From: a virus
DNA: 56,196 nucleotides
Direction: 5' to 3' (one strand)
Virus record (IMG/VR): IMGVR_UViG_3300010397_000013
Coordinates: 1-56,196 of that record
The notes beneath the pieces are model-generated. The model made no database searches. It saw only the letters and a program-made list of their open reading frames with translations, and had not been told where the DNA came from. Made by a program: the position numbers and the translations under genes. Shown in pieces: positions 40,590 through 47,700 of this stretch (the stretch's first letter is position 1; every line of letters starts with the position of its first letter).

Positions 40590-42532
40590 CAATTCAAGAA
40601 GCCCTACTTCAACAAAACCTCTCTTATGACGGCATAATTCACGAGGACGGCAAGCTTCACAGGTTCGGCACCAAAGACGACAAGCCGGAGGTGCCATGCT
40701 GGTACGTCTTTCACGCCCTGCCAAACCAAGTTATCGCCGGAGCGTTTGGCTGTTGGAAGCGGCAGGTTAAACAGCGATTCTGTTCGCGGGAACGCTCGTC
40801 CATGCCCGCCAGTGAATGGGCGGAAGTGTGCAAAGCTCAAAAGCAGGCTGAGGATCTTCGCCGAATCGAAGAAGAACAGAACCACTCCAGGGTGCGCGCC
40901 GAATGCAAAATCATTTTCTCAGGTTCTAATCACCCCAAATTGCTCGCCCACCCCTACCTGAAGAAGAAGGGCGTCAACGCTTACGGTAATCTGCGCCTAT
41001 CAACCAGCAACTTGACCCCCGGCTGGCTCGCGCTTCCCTTGATCGATACTGATGGGGTAATTCACAGCGCCGAATTCATCGCTGATGATGGCACCAAGCG
41101 AATGTTCTACCAAGGGCGTTGCCAAGGATGCTGGTTCCCGCTGGCGGACGCCCCGGATGGGCCAATCTGCATCGTGGAAGGCTATGCCACCGGCGCAAGT
41201 GTCCATCAAGCCACAGGTTGGGCCACAGTCTGCGCTCGCAATGCCGGAAACCTGATCCCAGTCGCGCAATCCATCCGTAAGCTTCATCCAAACCGAGCCA
41301 TCATCATCGCCGCCGATAATGACCAGTTTACAGAGGGCAATCCCGGCATAACCAAGGCCACTGCCGCCGCAAAACCAATTTCCGGCACTGTCGTTTACCC
41401 GCAATTCTCGGACGAATCGCTCGAACACAAGCCCACAGATTGGAATGACTTACATCAATTGACCGGATTGGCAGAGGTGAAGCGTCAGATCGTTGAAGGA
41501 GCCAAGCTTGGCGGTGATTGGGATTTGTTGCTGGAGGATGCCGCCGATACCATGACCGAAATCATCCCTGAACCGATTCAAATCGTGGAGGGATTGCTGT
41601 GTGTGGAGGCGAAATTGGTCATTGGCGGGTCATCCAAGACCTACAAAACGTGGATCACGATGGATATGGCGATTTCATTAGCTACCGGAGCCAATTTCCT
41701 TGGCCGGAAGTGCAAACAACAGCGCGTTCTCTATGTTAATTTCGAGTTAAAGAAGAACACCTTCAAAACTCGCCTGCAAACTATCGCCAAAGCCAAGGGT
41801 GTTCACTTCGATTATCGCCAAATGGTTCATCTTTCCCTCCGTGGGCTTATCTCCCGACTTACCCCCAAGCAAATCGTGGACAAAATCGTTACCATGGCCG
41901 CCACCCGCAAGGTTGGGGTGGTAGTAGTTGACCCCATTTACAAGCTGAACACCCAGGGGAAGGACGAGAATTCAGCCGGGGAACAAACTATCCTGCTCAA
42001 TGAACTCGATAGAATCACCACCGAAGCCAAATGCTCCCTGATTTTCGATGATCATTTCTCAAAAGGCTCGCAATCTGACAAAGACCCACTAGATGCTATC
42101 CGAGGCAGTAGCGCCAAGGGCGGTGACGTGGATGCCGCTTTGATTATCCGCAAACACAAGATAGAAGGATCATTTTCTGTCGATGTAGTTCACCGGGAAT
42201 TGCCGCCCGTGAACCCATTCGTCATCACTTGGCAATATCCTCTATTCCATCCCAATGAGGATTTGGATGCTGCCGACATGAAACAACCCAAAAGGGGCGG
42301 CAGACCACCCACTACTGACCCAATGGAAATACTGGAGGCTTTTAGGGATACAACCCCCCTCAATGGAACCACGATTTCAGAGTTAAGCAGGAAGGTTGGC
42401 ATTGCCCGTCAAACAATCCAAAACCATCTATCCTTCCTCCGATCCAAATCATGGATAGCAACTTCCGGTGAGGGAGCACGAGCCACCCAACACATCACCC
42501 AGGAAGGACTTACTCGCCTTCAAAATATATGA
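40586..42532 (+). CDS. Primase-helicase (Toprim plus RepA-like ATPase), 648 aa
   Basis: The main replication enzyme. The N-terminal half holds a Toprim-type primase: CIVEGYATGASVHQATGWAT near residues 194-213 and IIIAADND near 238-245, the acidic motif expected for metal binding. The C-terminal half is a RecA/RepA-type ATPase: GGSSKTYKTWITMDMAISLA near 346-365 is Walker A-like, and VVVVDPIYKL the Walker B region. A final winged-helix segment (ISELSRKVGIARQTIQNHLS) may bind DNA. No separate helicase or primase was found, so this protein likely does both. Confidence 0.82.
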   Translation: MTIQEALLQQNLSYDGIIHEDGKLHRFGTKDDKPEVPCWYVFHALPNQVIAGAFGCWKRQVKQRFCSRERSSMPASEWAEVCKAQKQAEDLRRIEEEQNHSRVRAECKIIFSGSNHPKLLAHPYLKKKGVNAYGNLRLSTSNLTPGWLALPLIDTDGVIHSAEFIADDGTKRMFYQGRCQGCWFPLADAPDGPICIVEGYATGASVHQATGWATVCARNAGNLIPVAQSIRKLHPNRAIIIAADNDQFTEGNPGITKATAAAKPISGTVVYPQFSDESLEHKPTDWNDLHQLTGLAEVKRQIVEGAKLGGDWDLLLEDAADTMTEIIPEPIQIVEGLLCVEAKLVIGGSSKTYKTWITMDMAISLATGANFLGRKCKQQRVLYVNFELKKNTFKTRLQTIAKAKGVHFDYRQMVHLSLRGLISRLTPKQIVDKIVTMAATRKVGVVVVDPIYKLNTQGKDENSAGEQTILLNELDRITTEAKCSLIFDDHFSKGSQSDKDPLDAIRGSSAKGGDVDAALIIRKHKIEGSFSVDVVHRELPPVNPFVITWQYPLFHPNEDLDAADMKQPKRGGRPPTTDPMEILEAFRDTTPLNGTTISELSRKVGIARQTIQNHLSFLRSKSWIATSGEGARATQHITQEGLTRLQNI

Positions 42533-42539
42533 AAAGCAC

Positions 42540-42782
42540 TCAGCTTTCAGTCGCTTTCTGCATAGCAACCTCGCGCCCTCGTTCGGTTTGTGCGCCAACC
42601 CAAGTTCCATTGGCATTGTCAAAAACAATCGCTCCGGTTTCTTGCGCCCGCTTGAATGCCCAATCCCAAAACCAAGGCTCACCCAAAAGCCACTTACATA
42701 CATTCCGAGTTTTCATATTTGAATGGAACCCTGCGATCTGGCCAATGCGCCTTCGGTGGCATCTTGGACAATTCAAATACAA
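42540..42782 (-). CDS. Small Cys/His protein, 80 aa
   Basis: Minus strand, converging on the primase gene. The opening MYLNCPRCHRRRIGQIAGFH SNM contains a CxxCH-type cluster, followed by WLLGEPWFWDWAFKRAQETG and a C-terminal ERGREVAMQKATES. Possibly a small zinc protein. It overlaps the next minus gene by 89 bp, so one of the two starts may be wrong. Confidence 0.5.
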   Translation of the reverse strand: MYLNCPRCHRRRIGQIAGFHSNMKTRNVCKWLLGEPWFWDWAFKRAQETGAIVFDNANGTWVGAQTERGREVAMQKATES

Positions 42783-42852
42783 AACGAGATTTAATCACAT
42801 CACCTTCACGTAGTTTTCGCATAGGAACTACTATTACACCTATAGGTAACAT
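42694..42852 (-). CDS. Small basic protein, 52 aa
   Basis: From ATG 42852 the sequence is MLPIGVIVVPMRKLREGDVI KSRFVFELSKMPPKAHWPDR RVPF. It has a beta-like start and a basic centre. A repeat-rich control region lies directly upstream. Low-to-moderate confidence because it overlaps the 80-residue gene. Confidence 0.42.
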   Translation of the reverse strand: MLPIGVIVVPMRKLREGDVIKSRFVFELSKMPPKAHWPDRRVPFKYENSECM

Positions 42853-42867
42853 GTCAACACTAGACGC

Positions 42868-43016
42868 CTGCCGGAAACTGCCGAAAAGTATATTTTCAGC
42901 ACTCAGTGCCAACCTGTTGACTGCTGCCTGCCGAAAACCTTACATAGTAAGTTTTCGGCAGTCGGCAGTCGGCACTGCCGATAATGAGAGTAAAAACACA
43001 AAAAGGTTTTCGGCAG
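42868..43016. repeat. Iteron-like CTGCCGAAAA repeats with a hairpin
   Basis: CTGCCGAAAA or its complement occurs at 42878-42887, 42928-42937, 42952-42961 and 43007-43016, with a near copy at 42868-42877. The two central copies face each other and form a 14-bp stem with one bulge (TGCCGAAAAC-c-TTAC, loop ATA). A tandem CGGCAGT repeat lies at 42956-42976. This lies between the minus gene at 42852 and the methyltransferase genes, so it may be an operator cluster or a replication-control site. Confidence 0.6.
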
Positions 43017-43027
43017 GTAATCACCCC

Positions 43028-43081
43028 ATGACCAAAACCCTGGAAATCTACGATCAAAACCAGAAAGGAAACCAACCTTGA
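43028..43081 (+). CDS. Leader-peptide-like frame duplicating a downstream gene start, 17 aa
   Basis: ATG 43028 reads MTKTLEIYDQNQKGNQP and stops at TGA 43079-43081, which overlaps the TTG of the methyltransferase and the ATG of the overprinted frame. Its first ten residues, MTKTLEIYDQ, are identical to the start of the 57-residue gene at 43942. It could couple translation of the overlapping genes or be a duplication scar. Confidence 0.5.
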   Translation: MTKTLEIYDQNQKGNQP

Positions 43082-43938
43082 ATGAGTTACACCTTTTTGC
43101 TGGATGCGGGGGAGGAATCATGGGCGGACTCCTTCTCGGCCATACCTGCGTCTGTGCTGTCGAGATTGAACCTTACCGCCGAAAAGTCCTGCTACAACGA
43201 CAACGGGACGGAATCCTGCCAAGGTTCCCTATTTGGGATGACGTGCGAACCTTCGACGGAACTGTATGGAAAGGAAATATTGACGTTGTGGCAGGAGGGT
43301 TCCCTTGCCAGAACATCAGTCCTTCCGGGGATCGCACAGGACTTAAAGGAGCCAAAAGCGGACTCTGGAAACACATGGCTCGAATCATTTGCGAAGTTCA
43401 ACCCGGTATCGTGTTCGTGGAAAATTCGGCAGCTCTCACTGTTCGAGGACTTGGAACCATTCTTGGAAATCTGGCCGAAATGGGGTTCGATGCGAAATGG
43501 GGAGTGTTGGGAGCTGCCGATGCCATCTGGCTTGAAGGAACTCCGATCTTTGATCACGAACGCCTTCGATGCTTTATCAAGGCTGCCAACACCAACCGTC
43601 TGCGGGAACTACAATCGAAAAGGAGCAAGCCCTACAAGCGGGGATGGACTAGCAACGGCACTCCGGCGCCTGCCAACTCCAACAGCGTCAGACAAAGGGA
43701 CAATTCGCCAACTTCCAAAACGAATAAAATACACAGCCAAGGGAACACTTCGCCATTTGAACGCAGACGGAATCGAGTCTCAATGCAGACTTCAACAGCA
43801 GATTGCGGCTGGTGGACCCATGAACCCGGAGTGGGTCGAATGGTTCATGGGATGGCCCATCGGAATGACCGCATTGCAGCCATTGGAGATGGCCAAGTTC
43901 CAGCAGTGGTTAAACTCGCATGGGAAACTCTCTCCTGA
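43078..43938 (+). CDS. C5 cytosine DNA methyltransferase, 286 aa
   Basis: Carries the C5 methyltransferase motifs: HLFAGCGGG (motif I, residues 5-13), GGFPCQNIS with catalytic Cys77 (motif IV), VFVENS (motif VI, 115-117), HERLR (motif VIII-like, 160-164), and RIAAIGDGQVPAVVKLAWET near the C-terminus (motif X). The target-recognition part (about 165-250) is Ser/Thr/Arg rich and not conserved-looking. The start is TTG 43078, sharing bases with the preceding stop. A second 287-codon frame lies fully within it in the +1 register. Probably protects or marks phage DNA against host restriction. Confidence 0.85.
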   Translation: MNELHLFAGCGGGIMGGLLLGHTCVCAVEIEPYRRKVLLQRQRDGILPRFPIWDDVRTFDGTVWKGNIDVVAGGFPCQNISPSGDRTGLKGAKSGLWKHMARIICEVQPGIVFVENSAALTVRGLGTILGNLAEMGFDAKWGVLGAADAIWLEGTPIFDHERLRCFIKAANTNRLRELQSKRSKPYKRGWTSNGTPAPANSNSVRQRDNSPTSKTNKIHSQGNTSPFERRRNRVSMQTSTADCGWWTHEPGVGRMVHGMAHRNDRIAAIGDGQVPAVVKLAWETLS

Positions 43939-43945
43939 ACAATGA
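43082..43945 (+). CDS. Overprinted +1-frame protein inside the methyltransferase gene, 287 aa
   Basis: ATG 43082 opens a second frame through almost the entire methyltransferase gene. It contains SSW/SWKIRQLSLFEDLEPFLE, GSMRNGECWELPMP, two LPTPT phrases (168 and 197), GDGLATAL, and NPEWVEWFMGWPIGMT (248-263). I recall these same motifs from widespread uncharacterised phage proteins, many of which overlap a C5 methyltransferase. Its TGA (43943-43945) overlaps the ATG of the next gene, supporting translation. Function unknown; the middle part, unlike the methyltransferase frame there, is motif-rich. Confidence 0.65.
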   Translation: MSYTFLLDAGEESWADSFSAIPASVLSRLNLTAEKSCYNDNGTESCQGSLFGMTCEPSTELYGKEILTLWQEGSLARTSVLPGIAQDLKEPKADSGNTWLESFAKFNPVSCSWKIRQLSLFEDLEPFLEIWPKWGSMRNGECWELPMPSGLKELRSLITNAFDALSRLPTPTVCGNYNRKGASPTSGDGLATALRRLPTPTASDKGTIRQLPKRIKYTAKGTLRHLNADGIESQCRLQQQIAAGGPMNPEWVEWFMGWPIGMTALQPLEMAKFQQWLNSHGKLSPEQ

Positions 43946-44115
43946 CAAAGACTTTAGAAATCTACGATCAAAAGACGGCTGAGATCCGAGCCTTTGAAAA
44001 GGAGGTTAAAGACCTTGGTGGTTATGTGACTGATTGCGGATACCCAAAGGACAACTCAACCCTCCAAATCAACGCCTGGATACCGGACCAACCGGAACTG
44101 GAATTGAAACCATGA
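43942..44115 (+). CDS. Hypothetical protein, 57 aa
   Basis: ATG overlaps the stop of the overprinted frame. MTKTLEIYDQKTAEIRAFEK, then VKDLGGYVTDCGYPKDNSTL and ends QPELELKP. Its first ten residues match the leader frame at 43028. A small acidic protein; role unknown. Confidence 0.6.
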   Translation: MTKTLEIYDQKTAEIRAFEKEVKDLGGYVTDCGYPKDNSTLQINAWIPDQPELELKP

Positions 44116-44300
44116 ACGACTGTCAACAACTTATCGAAATTGCCAAACTTAGCCATGCCCTCTGCGCAACTGCCGATTGTTCGCATCCATGGGCAAAGGA
44201 TTTCAAAAATCAATTGCTGGTTAAAATAGCCAAGCTTCCATCACACATTCGAGATGAAGTGATCAATCCAAACTACAACCCATCCCAACCAAAACCATGA
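44112..44300 (+). CDS. Small protein, 62 aa
   Basis: ATG 44112 overlaps the previous stop. MNDCQQLIEIAKLSHALC and CSHPWAKDFKNQLLVKIAKL form two amphipathic helices; ends INPNYNPSQPKP. No motif recognised. Confidence 0.55.
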   Translation: MNDCQQLIEIAKLSHALCATADCSHPWAKDFKNQLLVKIAKLPSHIRDEVINPNYNPSQPKP

Positions 44301-44509
44301 ACCTTACTCCCGCTGAAACTTGGAATGACTTACGACCACCACGGCTTGATTACGATCTTGAAACCAGACTTCTATTTATCCGCCAGATCCAAGCCGATGC
44401 GCTTAGGTGGGCTGTTTATGAGATCCAAGATTTCAGTGACCCAAAACTTGGAATGGATGCCATCCTTAAAAAAGCCAACCAACTCGACCCGGTGAGGGAG
44501 AAGTCATGA
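44297..44509 (+). CDS. Small acidic protein, 70 aa
   Basis: ATGA overlap at 44297. MNLTPAETWNDLRPPRLDYD and LETRLLFIRQIQADALRWAV YEIQ are helical; ends LDPVREKS. No function recognised. Its stop overlaps the next small gene. Confidence 0.55.
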   Translation: MNLTPAETWNDLRPPRLDYDLETRLLFIRQIQADALRWAVYEIQDFSDPKLGMDAILKKANQLDPVREKS

Positions 44510-44670
44510 GATACAAAACCGTCCATGATAGCGAATGGGTCAAACCGCGCATGAAAAATTACCTGATGAAATGTTGCGACTGTGGCCTTGTCCATCGCCT
44601 CAACTTCAAAGTCATCAAACATGCTCGCGGTCACAAAGTCCTTTTCCAAGCCTCTCGACTAAAACCTTAA
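44506..44670 (+). CDS. Small Cys-rich protein, 54 aa
   Basis: ATG 44506 is coupled to the previous stop, ending TAA 44668-44670. The centre KNYLMKCCDCGLVHRLNFKV forms a CxxC-type site. I recall 'MRCCDCGLVH' proteins from small phage genes. Below the usual calling size limit. Confidence 0.62.
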   Translation: MRYKTVHDSEWVKPRMKNYLMKCCDCGLVHRLNFKVIKHARGHKVLFQASRLKP

Positions 44671-44687
44671 CCCAACTCCTGCTCTTT

Positions 44688-44861
44688 GTGAGAACTGAAC
44701 TTAACATTCCACCGGGTATCACTCTCAATACTCCATTGGATCGCGAACAAGCCGAAGAAGTCATGGGGTGTGCGGAATATGAAGAAGCTTATCGCATTGT
44801 CGCCCACCACAACGGTGAAATTGATGAAATGTTCCGTATCTTACGAAAGGAATCCCTGTGA
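44688..44861 (+). CDS. Small protein, 57 aa
   Basis: GTG 44688 gives MRTELNIPPGITLNTPLDRE, QAEEVMGCAEYEEAYRIVAH and ends EIDEMFRILRKESL. The frame could start earlier but only with rarer starts. It overlaps the next gene by a GTGA. Possible alpha/beta mini-protein; function unknown. Confidence 0.5.
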   Translation: MRTELNIPPGITLNTPLDREQAEEVMGCAEYEEAYRIVAHHNGEIDEMFRILRKESL

Positions 44862-45223
44862 ACGAAATACCCCAATCCTTTAAAGAGGGCGTCTTCAATC
44901 ACGTCCTTATCTATTCCACTCAACCTGAGTCTGAAAACACTCCATTAGCCATCTACGAGAAATCCGATAACGGCAAACCTCGCGGCTTTGAAGTCGTTCG
45001 CTTCCAACTGCGCAAATCTGAATCCGTAACTGTCAAAGGAATCCGATACGATTACGAGGATAGACTTGTTTACCCATCAAACGAACAATGGGGGACTCAT
45101 GGTTTCTCCTGTGTCAGCCGCCAAGCTGCTGAAATTAGGCTCCAAACCATGATTGCAGAGGGTATCAAAAGAAACTCAAGTGCGGACAAGGTGCCAACCA
45201 CGCCAGACACTACAGCACCCTAG
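44858..45223 (+). CDS. Hypothetical protein, 121 aa
   Basis: GTG start overlapping the previous stop. MNEIPQSFKEGVFNHVLIYS and KPRGFEVVRFQLRKSESVTV suggest a small beta protein; the C-terminus is low complexity (PTTPDTTAP). Last gene before the regulatory zone. No family recognised. Confidence 0.55.
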   Translation: MNEIPQSFKEGVFNHVLIYSTQPESENTPLAIYEKSDNGKPRGFEVVRFQLRKSESVTVKGIRYDYEDRLVYPSNEQWGTHGFSCVSRQAAEIRLQTMIAEGIKRNSSADKVPTTPDTTAP

Positions 45224-45552
45224 AATCCTTGTTTGGAGACGTTTTACCAAAAACTGACCTCTCTCTAAAGTGGGTGGTAGAATAACGCCTCACCGGGGGT
45301 CAAAAGGGGCTTCCCACTCCCACCCCGTAGCCACCCTCTGGCCAAGAAAAGAGATTCCTTTGACAAACAAGCAGTCTGACAACCTGTTCAGCAAGCCAAC
45401 ACTCTCAGACCTGACTTGCTCTGTCAAGCACCATAGCCATACCCATAGAACAAACCATACCGGGTTGATCGGTTCTCCACACTGGTCAAACCCGTTTCAC
45501 TTTAAGCTTGACAGAGTTAGAGTAAAGCCCCTTAACTATCCCCCATTGAGAA
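45224..45552. other. Non-coding stretch before the operator zone
   Basis: No supported gene here. It contains GTGGGTGG and CCCACTCCCACCCC (G/C-rich, partly self-complementary), two TTGACA hexamers (45360-45365 and 45508-45513) without clear −10 partners, and a short CCATAGCCATACCCATAGAA stretch that resembles the 5-bp periodic tract at 33534. Likely part of the control region. Confidence 0.4.
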
Positions 45553-45570
45553 TGAGTCAATTATGACTCA
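45553..45570. promoter_or_regulatory. Perfect dyad TGAGTCA-N4-TGACTCA
   Basis: TGAGTCAATTATGACTCA is an 18-bp perfect inverted repeat. It may be an operator for a small dimeric regulator. Seen directly; the binding protein is unknown. Confidence 0.55.
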
Positions 45571-45633
45571 AGTGAAGTTGATAAGAAGTGATGATAAATG
45601 AGACATTATGTCACACTTCATCCGTACAGTAAA

Positions 45634-45663
45634 ACACCCATCGACCTTGCGATCAATGGGTGT
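45634..45663 (-). terminator. Hairpin serving the minus strand
   Basis: ACACCCAT (45634-45641) pairs with ATGGGTGT (45656-45663); on the minus strand the stem is followed by TTTTAC. It is well placed to end transcription of the small minus gene at 45709. Confidence 0.55.
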
Positions 45664-45708
45664 CTCGTAACGCAGGTCGCAATGACTAGGCGACCCGTGA
45701 ATCTTTTC

Positions 45709-45807
45709 TTACAGTTGATGCATAAACCATATCGCAGCGCAGGCAACACTAAAAATGATTGTCAGTGTGATTTCCAGCCAAGGGATGGGAGCTTCGTTCT
45801 TAGTCAT
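45709..45807 (-). CDS. Very small membrane protein, 32 aa
   Basis: Minus strand ATG 45807 follows GAAGGAAATAAA, one of the better ribosome binding sites in the window. The sequence is MTKNEAPIPWLEITLTIIFS VACAAIWFMHQL: one membrane segment ending at the C-terminus. Operators lie upstream at 45953-46026. Such tiny membrane proteins can be toxins, lysis regulators or leader peptides; function unknown. Confidence 0.55.
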   Translation of the reverse strand: MTKNEAPIPWLEITLTIIFSVACAAIWFMHQL

Positions 45808-45952
45808 TTTATTTCCTTCGTTACACCCGCGCGTAATTGCGCGGACAACTACACAAACGAAATCATAGTCTGACTTGGAAAGATCCGAAGCATACTCTTT
45901 TCGCATGCTGAGTATGTCTTTTGGTTATAAGTATGTCTGACTGTTAGCAGGG

Positions 45953-46026
45953 GTATGACAATCAATGTCCTACACCTCAATGTCACGTACCAGCGGAGAT
46001 TTAGTGTATGACATCGTATGTCCTAC
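45953..46026. promoter_or_regulatory. Two near-identical 21-bp palindromic operators
   Basis: GTATGACA-N5-TGTCCTAC occurs at 45953-45973 and at 46006-46026, 53 bp apart, identical except for the central five bases. GTATGTC half-sites also lie at 45912-45918 and 45931-45937. The spacing and dyad symmetry fit repressor binding sites that control the divergent genes on both sides. The regulator is not identified. Confidence 0.65.
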
Positions 46027-46277
46027 CCCTCTTTGCTTGGCTCAATCGGCCCTGTAGAATCAACCTTTTTACGCTTTGGTTCGGTCGATTTGATGCTTTG
46101 GGAGGTGTTGGCGGGCAAGCCCCTCATAACTCGCTTCATTCTCTCCAGGTCGCACCATGATCGTGCAAGCATGGCAATTACTCCAGGTTTAGCATCTTTG
46201 GCCCTGACAGTTTCCATGATGCCAGATTGCAGTTCCAGGGCTTCTTTATAGGGCTTTGATGCGCTTTGGAAGCTCAT
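46023..46277 (-). CDS. Small basic protein, 84 aa
   Basis: ATG 46277 gives MSFQSASKPYKEALELQSGI and METVRAKDAKPGVIAMLARS WCDLERMKRVMRGLP, then a Ser/Lys/Pro-rich tail. It could be a small regulator or antirepressor. Its 3' end overlaps one of the operators. An alternative start 24 bp upstream is possible. Confidence moderate. Confidence 0.5.
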   Translation of the reverse strand: MSFQSASKPYKEALELQSGIMETVRAKDAKPGVIAMLARSWCDLERMKRVMRGLPANTSQSIKSTEPKRKKVDSTGPIEPSKEG

Positions 46278-46301
46278 ATGGGCGGCAAATCTGGACGGCA
46301 A

Positions 46302-46419
46302 ACGTCATTTAGTTTGAAATTCCCCTTTCCACTTGGATATGTCAAATCGTTTGTATGAGTGACGACTTGACCGTTGTCCGTTCGGGAATTAACTCGGATG
46401 AAATGAAAGTGACAAGACA
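46302..46419. other. Short intergenic promoter region
   Basis: 118 bp between divergent genes. It contains GATATGTCAAATCG and several GTC/GAC elements related to the operator zone. No clear −10/−35 pair was recognised. Confidence 0.35.
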
Positions 46420-46830
46420 ATGACTAAATTCCGAAACGAGTCTATCCAATCCATTACATTGGCAAACAAGTTGCGATTGTACGCAGCAGGCAACACCTGC
46501 ATAACAGATCAGGCTATGTTGATGGAAGCAGCGCAAAAGCTAGACGCATTCCAACAACTTCAACTCAACAATCAGGCTTGGCAAACCGATTTGCGAAATG
46601 TCACAGAGGAGCGTGACCGGCTGGCGCAGAAAGACCGGCTCAAGACCACTGAATATAACATTTTGGTTCATGAGAATCGTAAATTACGCGAGGCATTGCA
46701 AGCGGCTCTCAATGATATTGATTTAGCGGCCAAGATATTCAGCAAGCAATACCATTCGGCTGCCACTGAATTGGCCGATCATGCAGAGATTTACCGCGCT
46801 GTTCTGAAGGGAGTTGCGAGTAACTCATGA
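46420..46830 (+). CDS. Coiled-coil protein, 136 aa
   Basis: First gene of the plus-strand early operon on this side. Long charged helices (LQLNNQAWQTDLRNVTEERD RLAQKDR, KLREALQAALNDIDLAAKIF) with a Ser/Thr-rich start. No catalytic motif. Its stop overlaps the next start by ATGA. Confidence 0.6.
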   Translation: MTKFRNESIQSITLANKLRLYAAGNTCITDQAMLMEAAQKLDAFQQLQLNNQAWQTDLRNVTEERDRLAQKDRLKTTEYNILVHENRKLREALQAALNDIDLAAKIFSKQYHSAATELADHAEIYRAVLKGVASNS

Positions 46831-47000
46831 AATGGTACTACGAGATTGCTGGCGGACATACTCACGTCCGAGTTTTCATGAACGGCGGAAAGTGTGGGGA
46901 CTTGTGCTTTCGCAATGAAGAATTTGCGCTTATCAGGAAGTCTTGTCCGTGGATTCGGTTTATTCCATTAGCAGACGCAAGAGCGGATGGAATTGTATGA
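46827..47000 (+). CDS. Small beta-rich protein, 57 aa
   Basis: ATG 46827, TGA 46998-47000. MKWYYEIAGGHTHVRVFMNG and KCGDLCFRNEEFALIRKSCP are phrases I recall from tiny phage proteins ('HVRVFMNG.KCG.L.FRNEEF'). Function unknown. Coupled on both sides by overlaps. Confidence 0.58.
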   Translation: MKWYYEIAGGHTHVRVFMNGGKCGDLCFRNEEFALIRKSCPWIRFIPLADARADGIV

Positions 47001-47203
47001 ACCTTGTAATGCTTAAAGAGGAAGGGTGTCGGGACGTTTATATCGACCCGCAAACCGTTGAATCAGTGCAGGCTGCCGCAGGCGGAAAAGAATCAATCGT
47101 GTATCTGAAAAGCGGACGAAAGCTGATCGTCACTGGGCGGAGCGCTGAAATAATCTGTAAACTTAAAGGCATACATTCATGGCGGGACGCGATAAATCTG
47201 TGA
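46997..47203 (+). CDS. Small protein, 68 aa
   Basis: ATG 46997 overlaps the previous stop. MNLVMLKEEGCRDVYIDPQT VESVQAA is followed by KESIVYLKSGRKLIVTGRSA, then IHSWRDAINL. A short beta-alpha fold; function unknown. Confidence 0.55.
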   Translation: MNLVMLKEEGCRDVYIDPQTVESVQAAAGGKESIVYLKSGRKLIVTGRSAEIICKLKGIHSWRDAINL

Positions 47204-47388
47204 AAGGCGAGATCGCGGAGTTTCGGCGCTGGTTAAATGCTCGCGATACTGGAGATTCGCACCATCGACATTTGCGTTACAGGCAACGAACGCGCCTTTA
47301 TGGTGACTACCTGTATTTTCAAGATCGGGACCGATTCAACGTCGAAATGGCACAATGGAAAGAGAGAGAAAAAAAAGAATGGACTTAA
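47179..47388 (+). CDS. Small basic protein, 69 aa
   Basis: MAGRDKSVKGEIAEFRRWLN, then RHLRYRQRTRLYGDYLYFQD RDRFNVEMAQWKER. Very Arg/Tyr rich; may bind nucleic acid. Overlaps neighbours by 25 bp and 10 bp. Confidence 0.55.
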   Translation: MAGRDKSVKGEIAEFRRWLNARDTGDSHHRHLRYRQRTRLYGDYLYFQDRDRFNVEMAQWKEREKKEWT

Positions 47389-47648
47389 ACGAGCCAACCT
47401 TTAGCGAGCCAATCGGGCGAATTGTTTATACCTCTTTCGGTTGCCTAAAAATGGGAACGATTGTCGATGCAAACCTTTCTGGTTGCCCGGCATACTACAA
47501 AATTGTTTACGAAGATGAGCAGGTGCATACTGTCACGCCGGCATTTGTTCATTTCACCCCGCAAGACGCAATGAAAGCGTGTGAAGAAAACGCGGAGTAT
47601 TGGGCGAATAAAGCCCAGCAAATTGAGAAAGATTTAACAGCCGATTAG
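47379..47648 (+). CDS. Small protein, 89 aa
   Basis: ATG 47379 gives MDLNEPTFSEPIGRIVYTSF GCLKMG, IVDANLSGCPAYYKIVYEDE and a charged helical end. A KOW-like beta opening is possible ('G.IVY..FG....G.IV.......YYKIVYEDE'), but weak. Function unknown. An intrinsic terminator follows. Confidence 0.55.
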   Translation: MDLNEPTFSEPIGRIVYTSFGCLKMGTIVDANLSGCPAYYKIVYEDEQVHTVTPAFVHFTPQDAMKACEENAEYWANKAQQIEKDLTAD

Positions 47649-47666
47649 TCATCGGCTTGTCACGAG

Positions 47667-47700
47667 ACCCCGGAGTGCTTTCGAGTGCTTCGGGGTTTTT
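47667..47700 (+). terminator. Intrinsic terminator, plus strand
   Basis: ACCCCGGAG (47667-47675) pairs with CTTCGGGGT (47688-47696; one G-T pair) and is followed by TTTTT to 47700. Ends the 46420-47648 operon. Confidence 0.8.

Noticed and set aside
42656-43081. A 141-codon plus-strand frame leading into the methyltransferase gene.
   Set aside because: It runs antisense through two better minus-strand candidates and the repeat cluster. Only its last 17 codons, from ATG 43028, look meaningful.
45270-45566. A 98-codon frame in the regulatory zone.
   Set aside because: The sequence is biased and poor in protein-like features, and overlaps operator and promoter elements.
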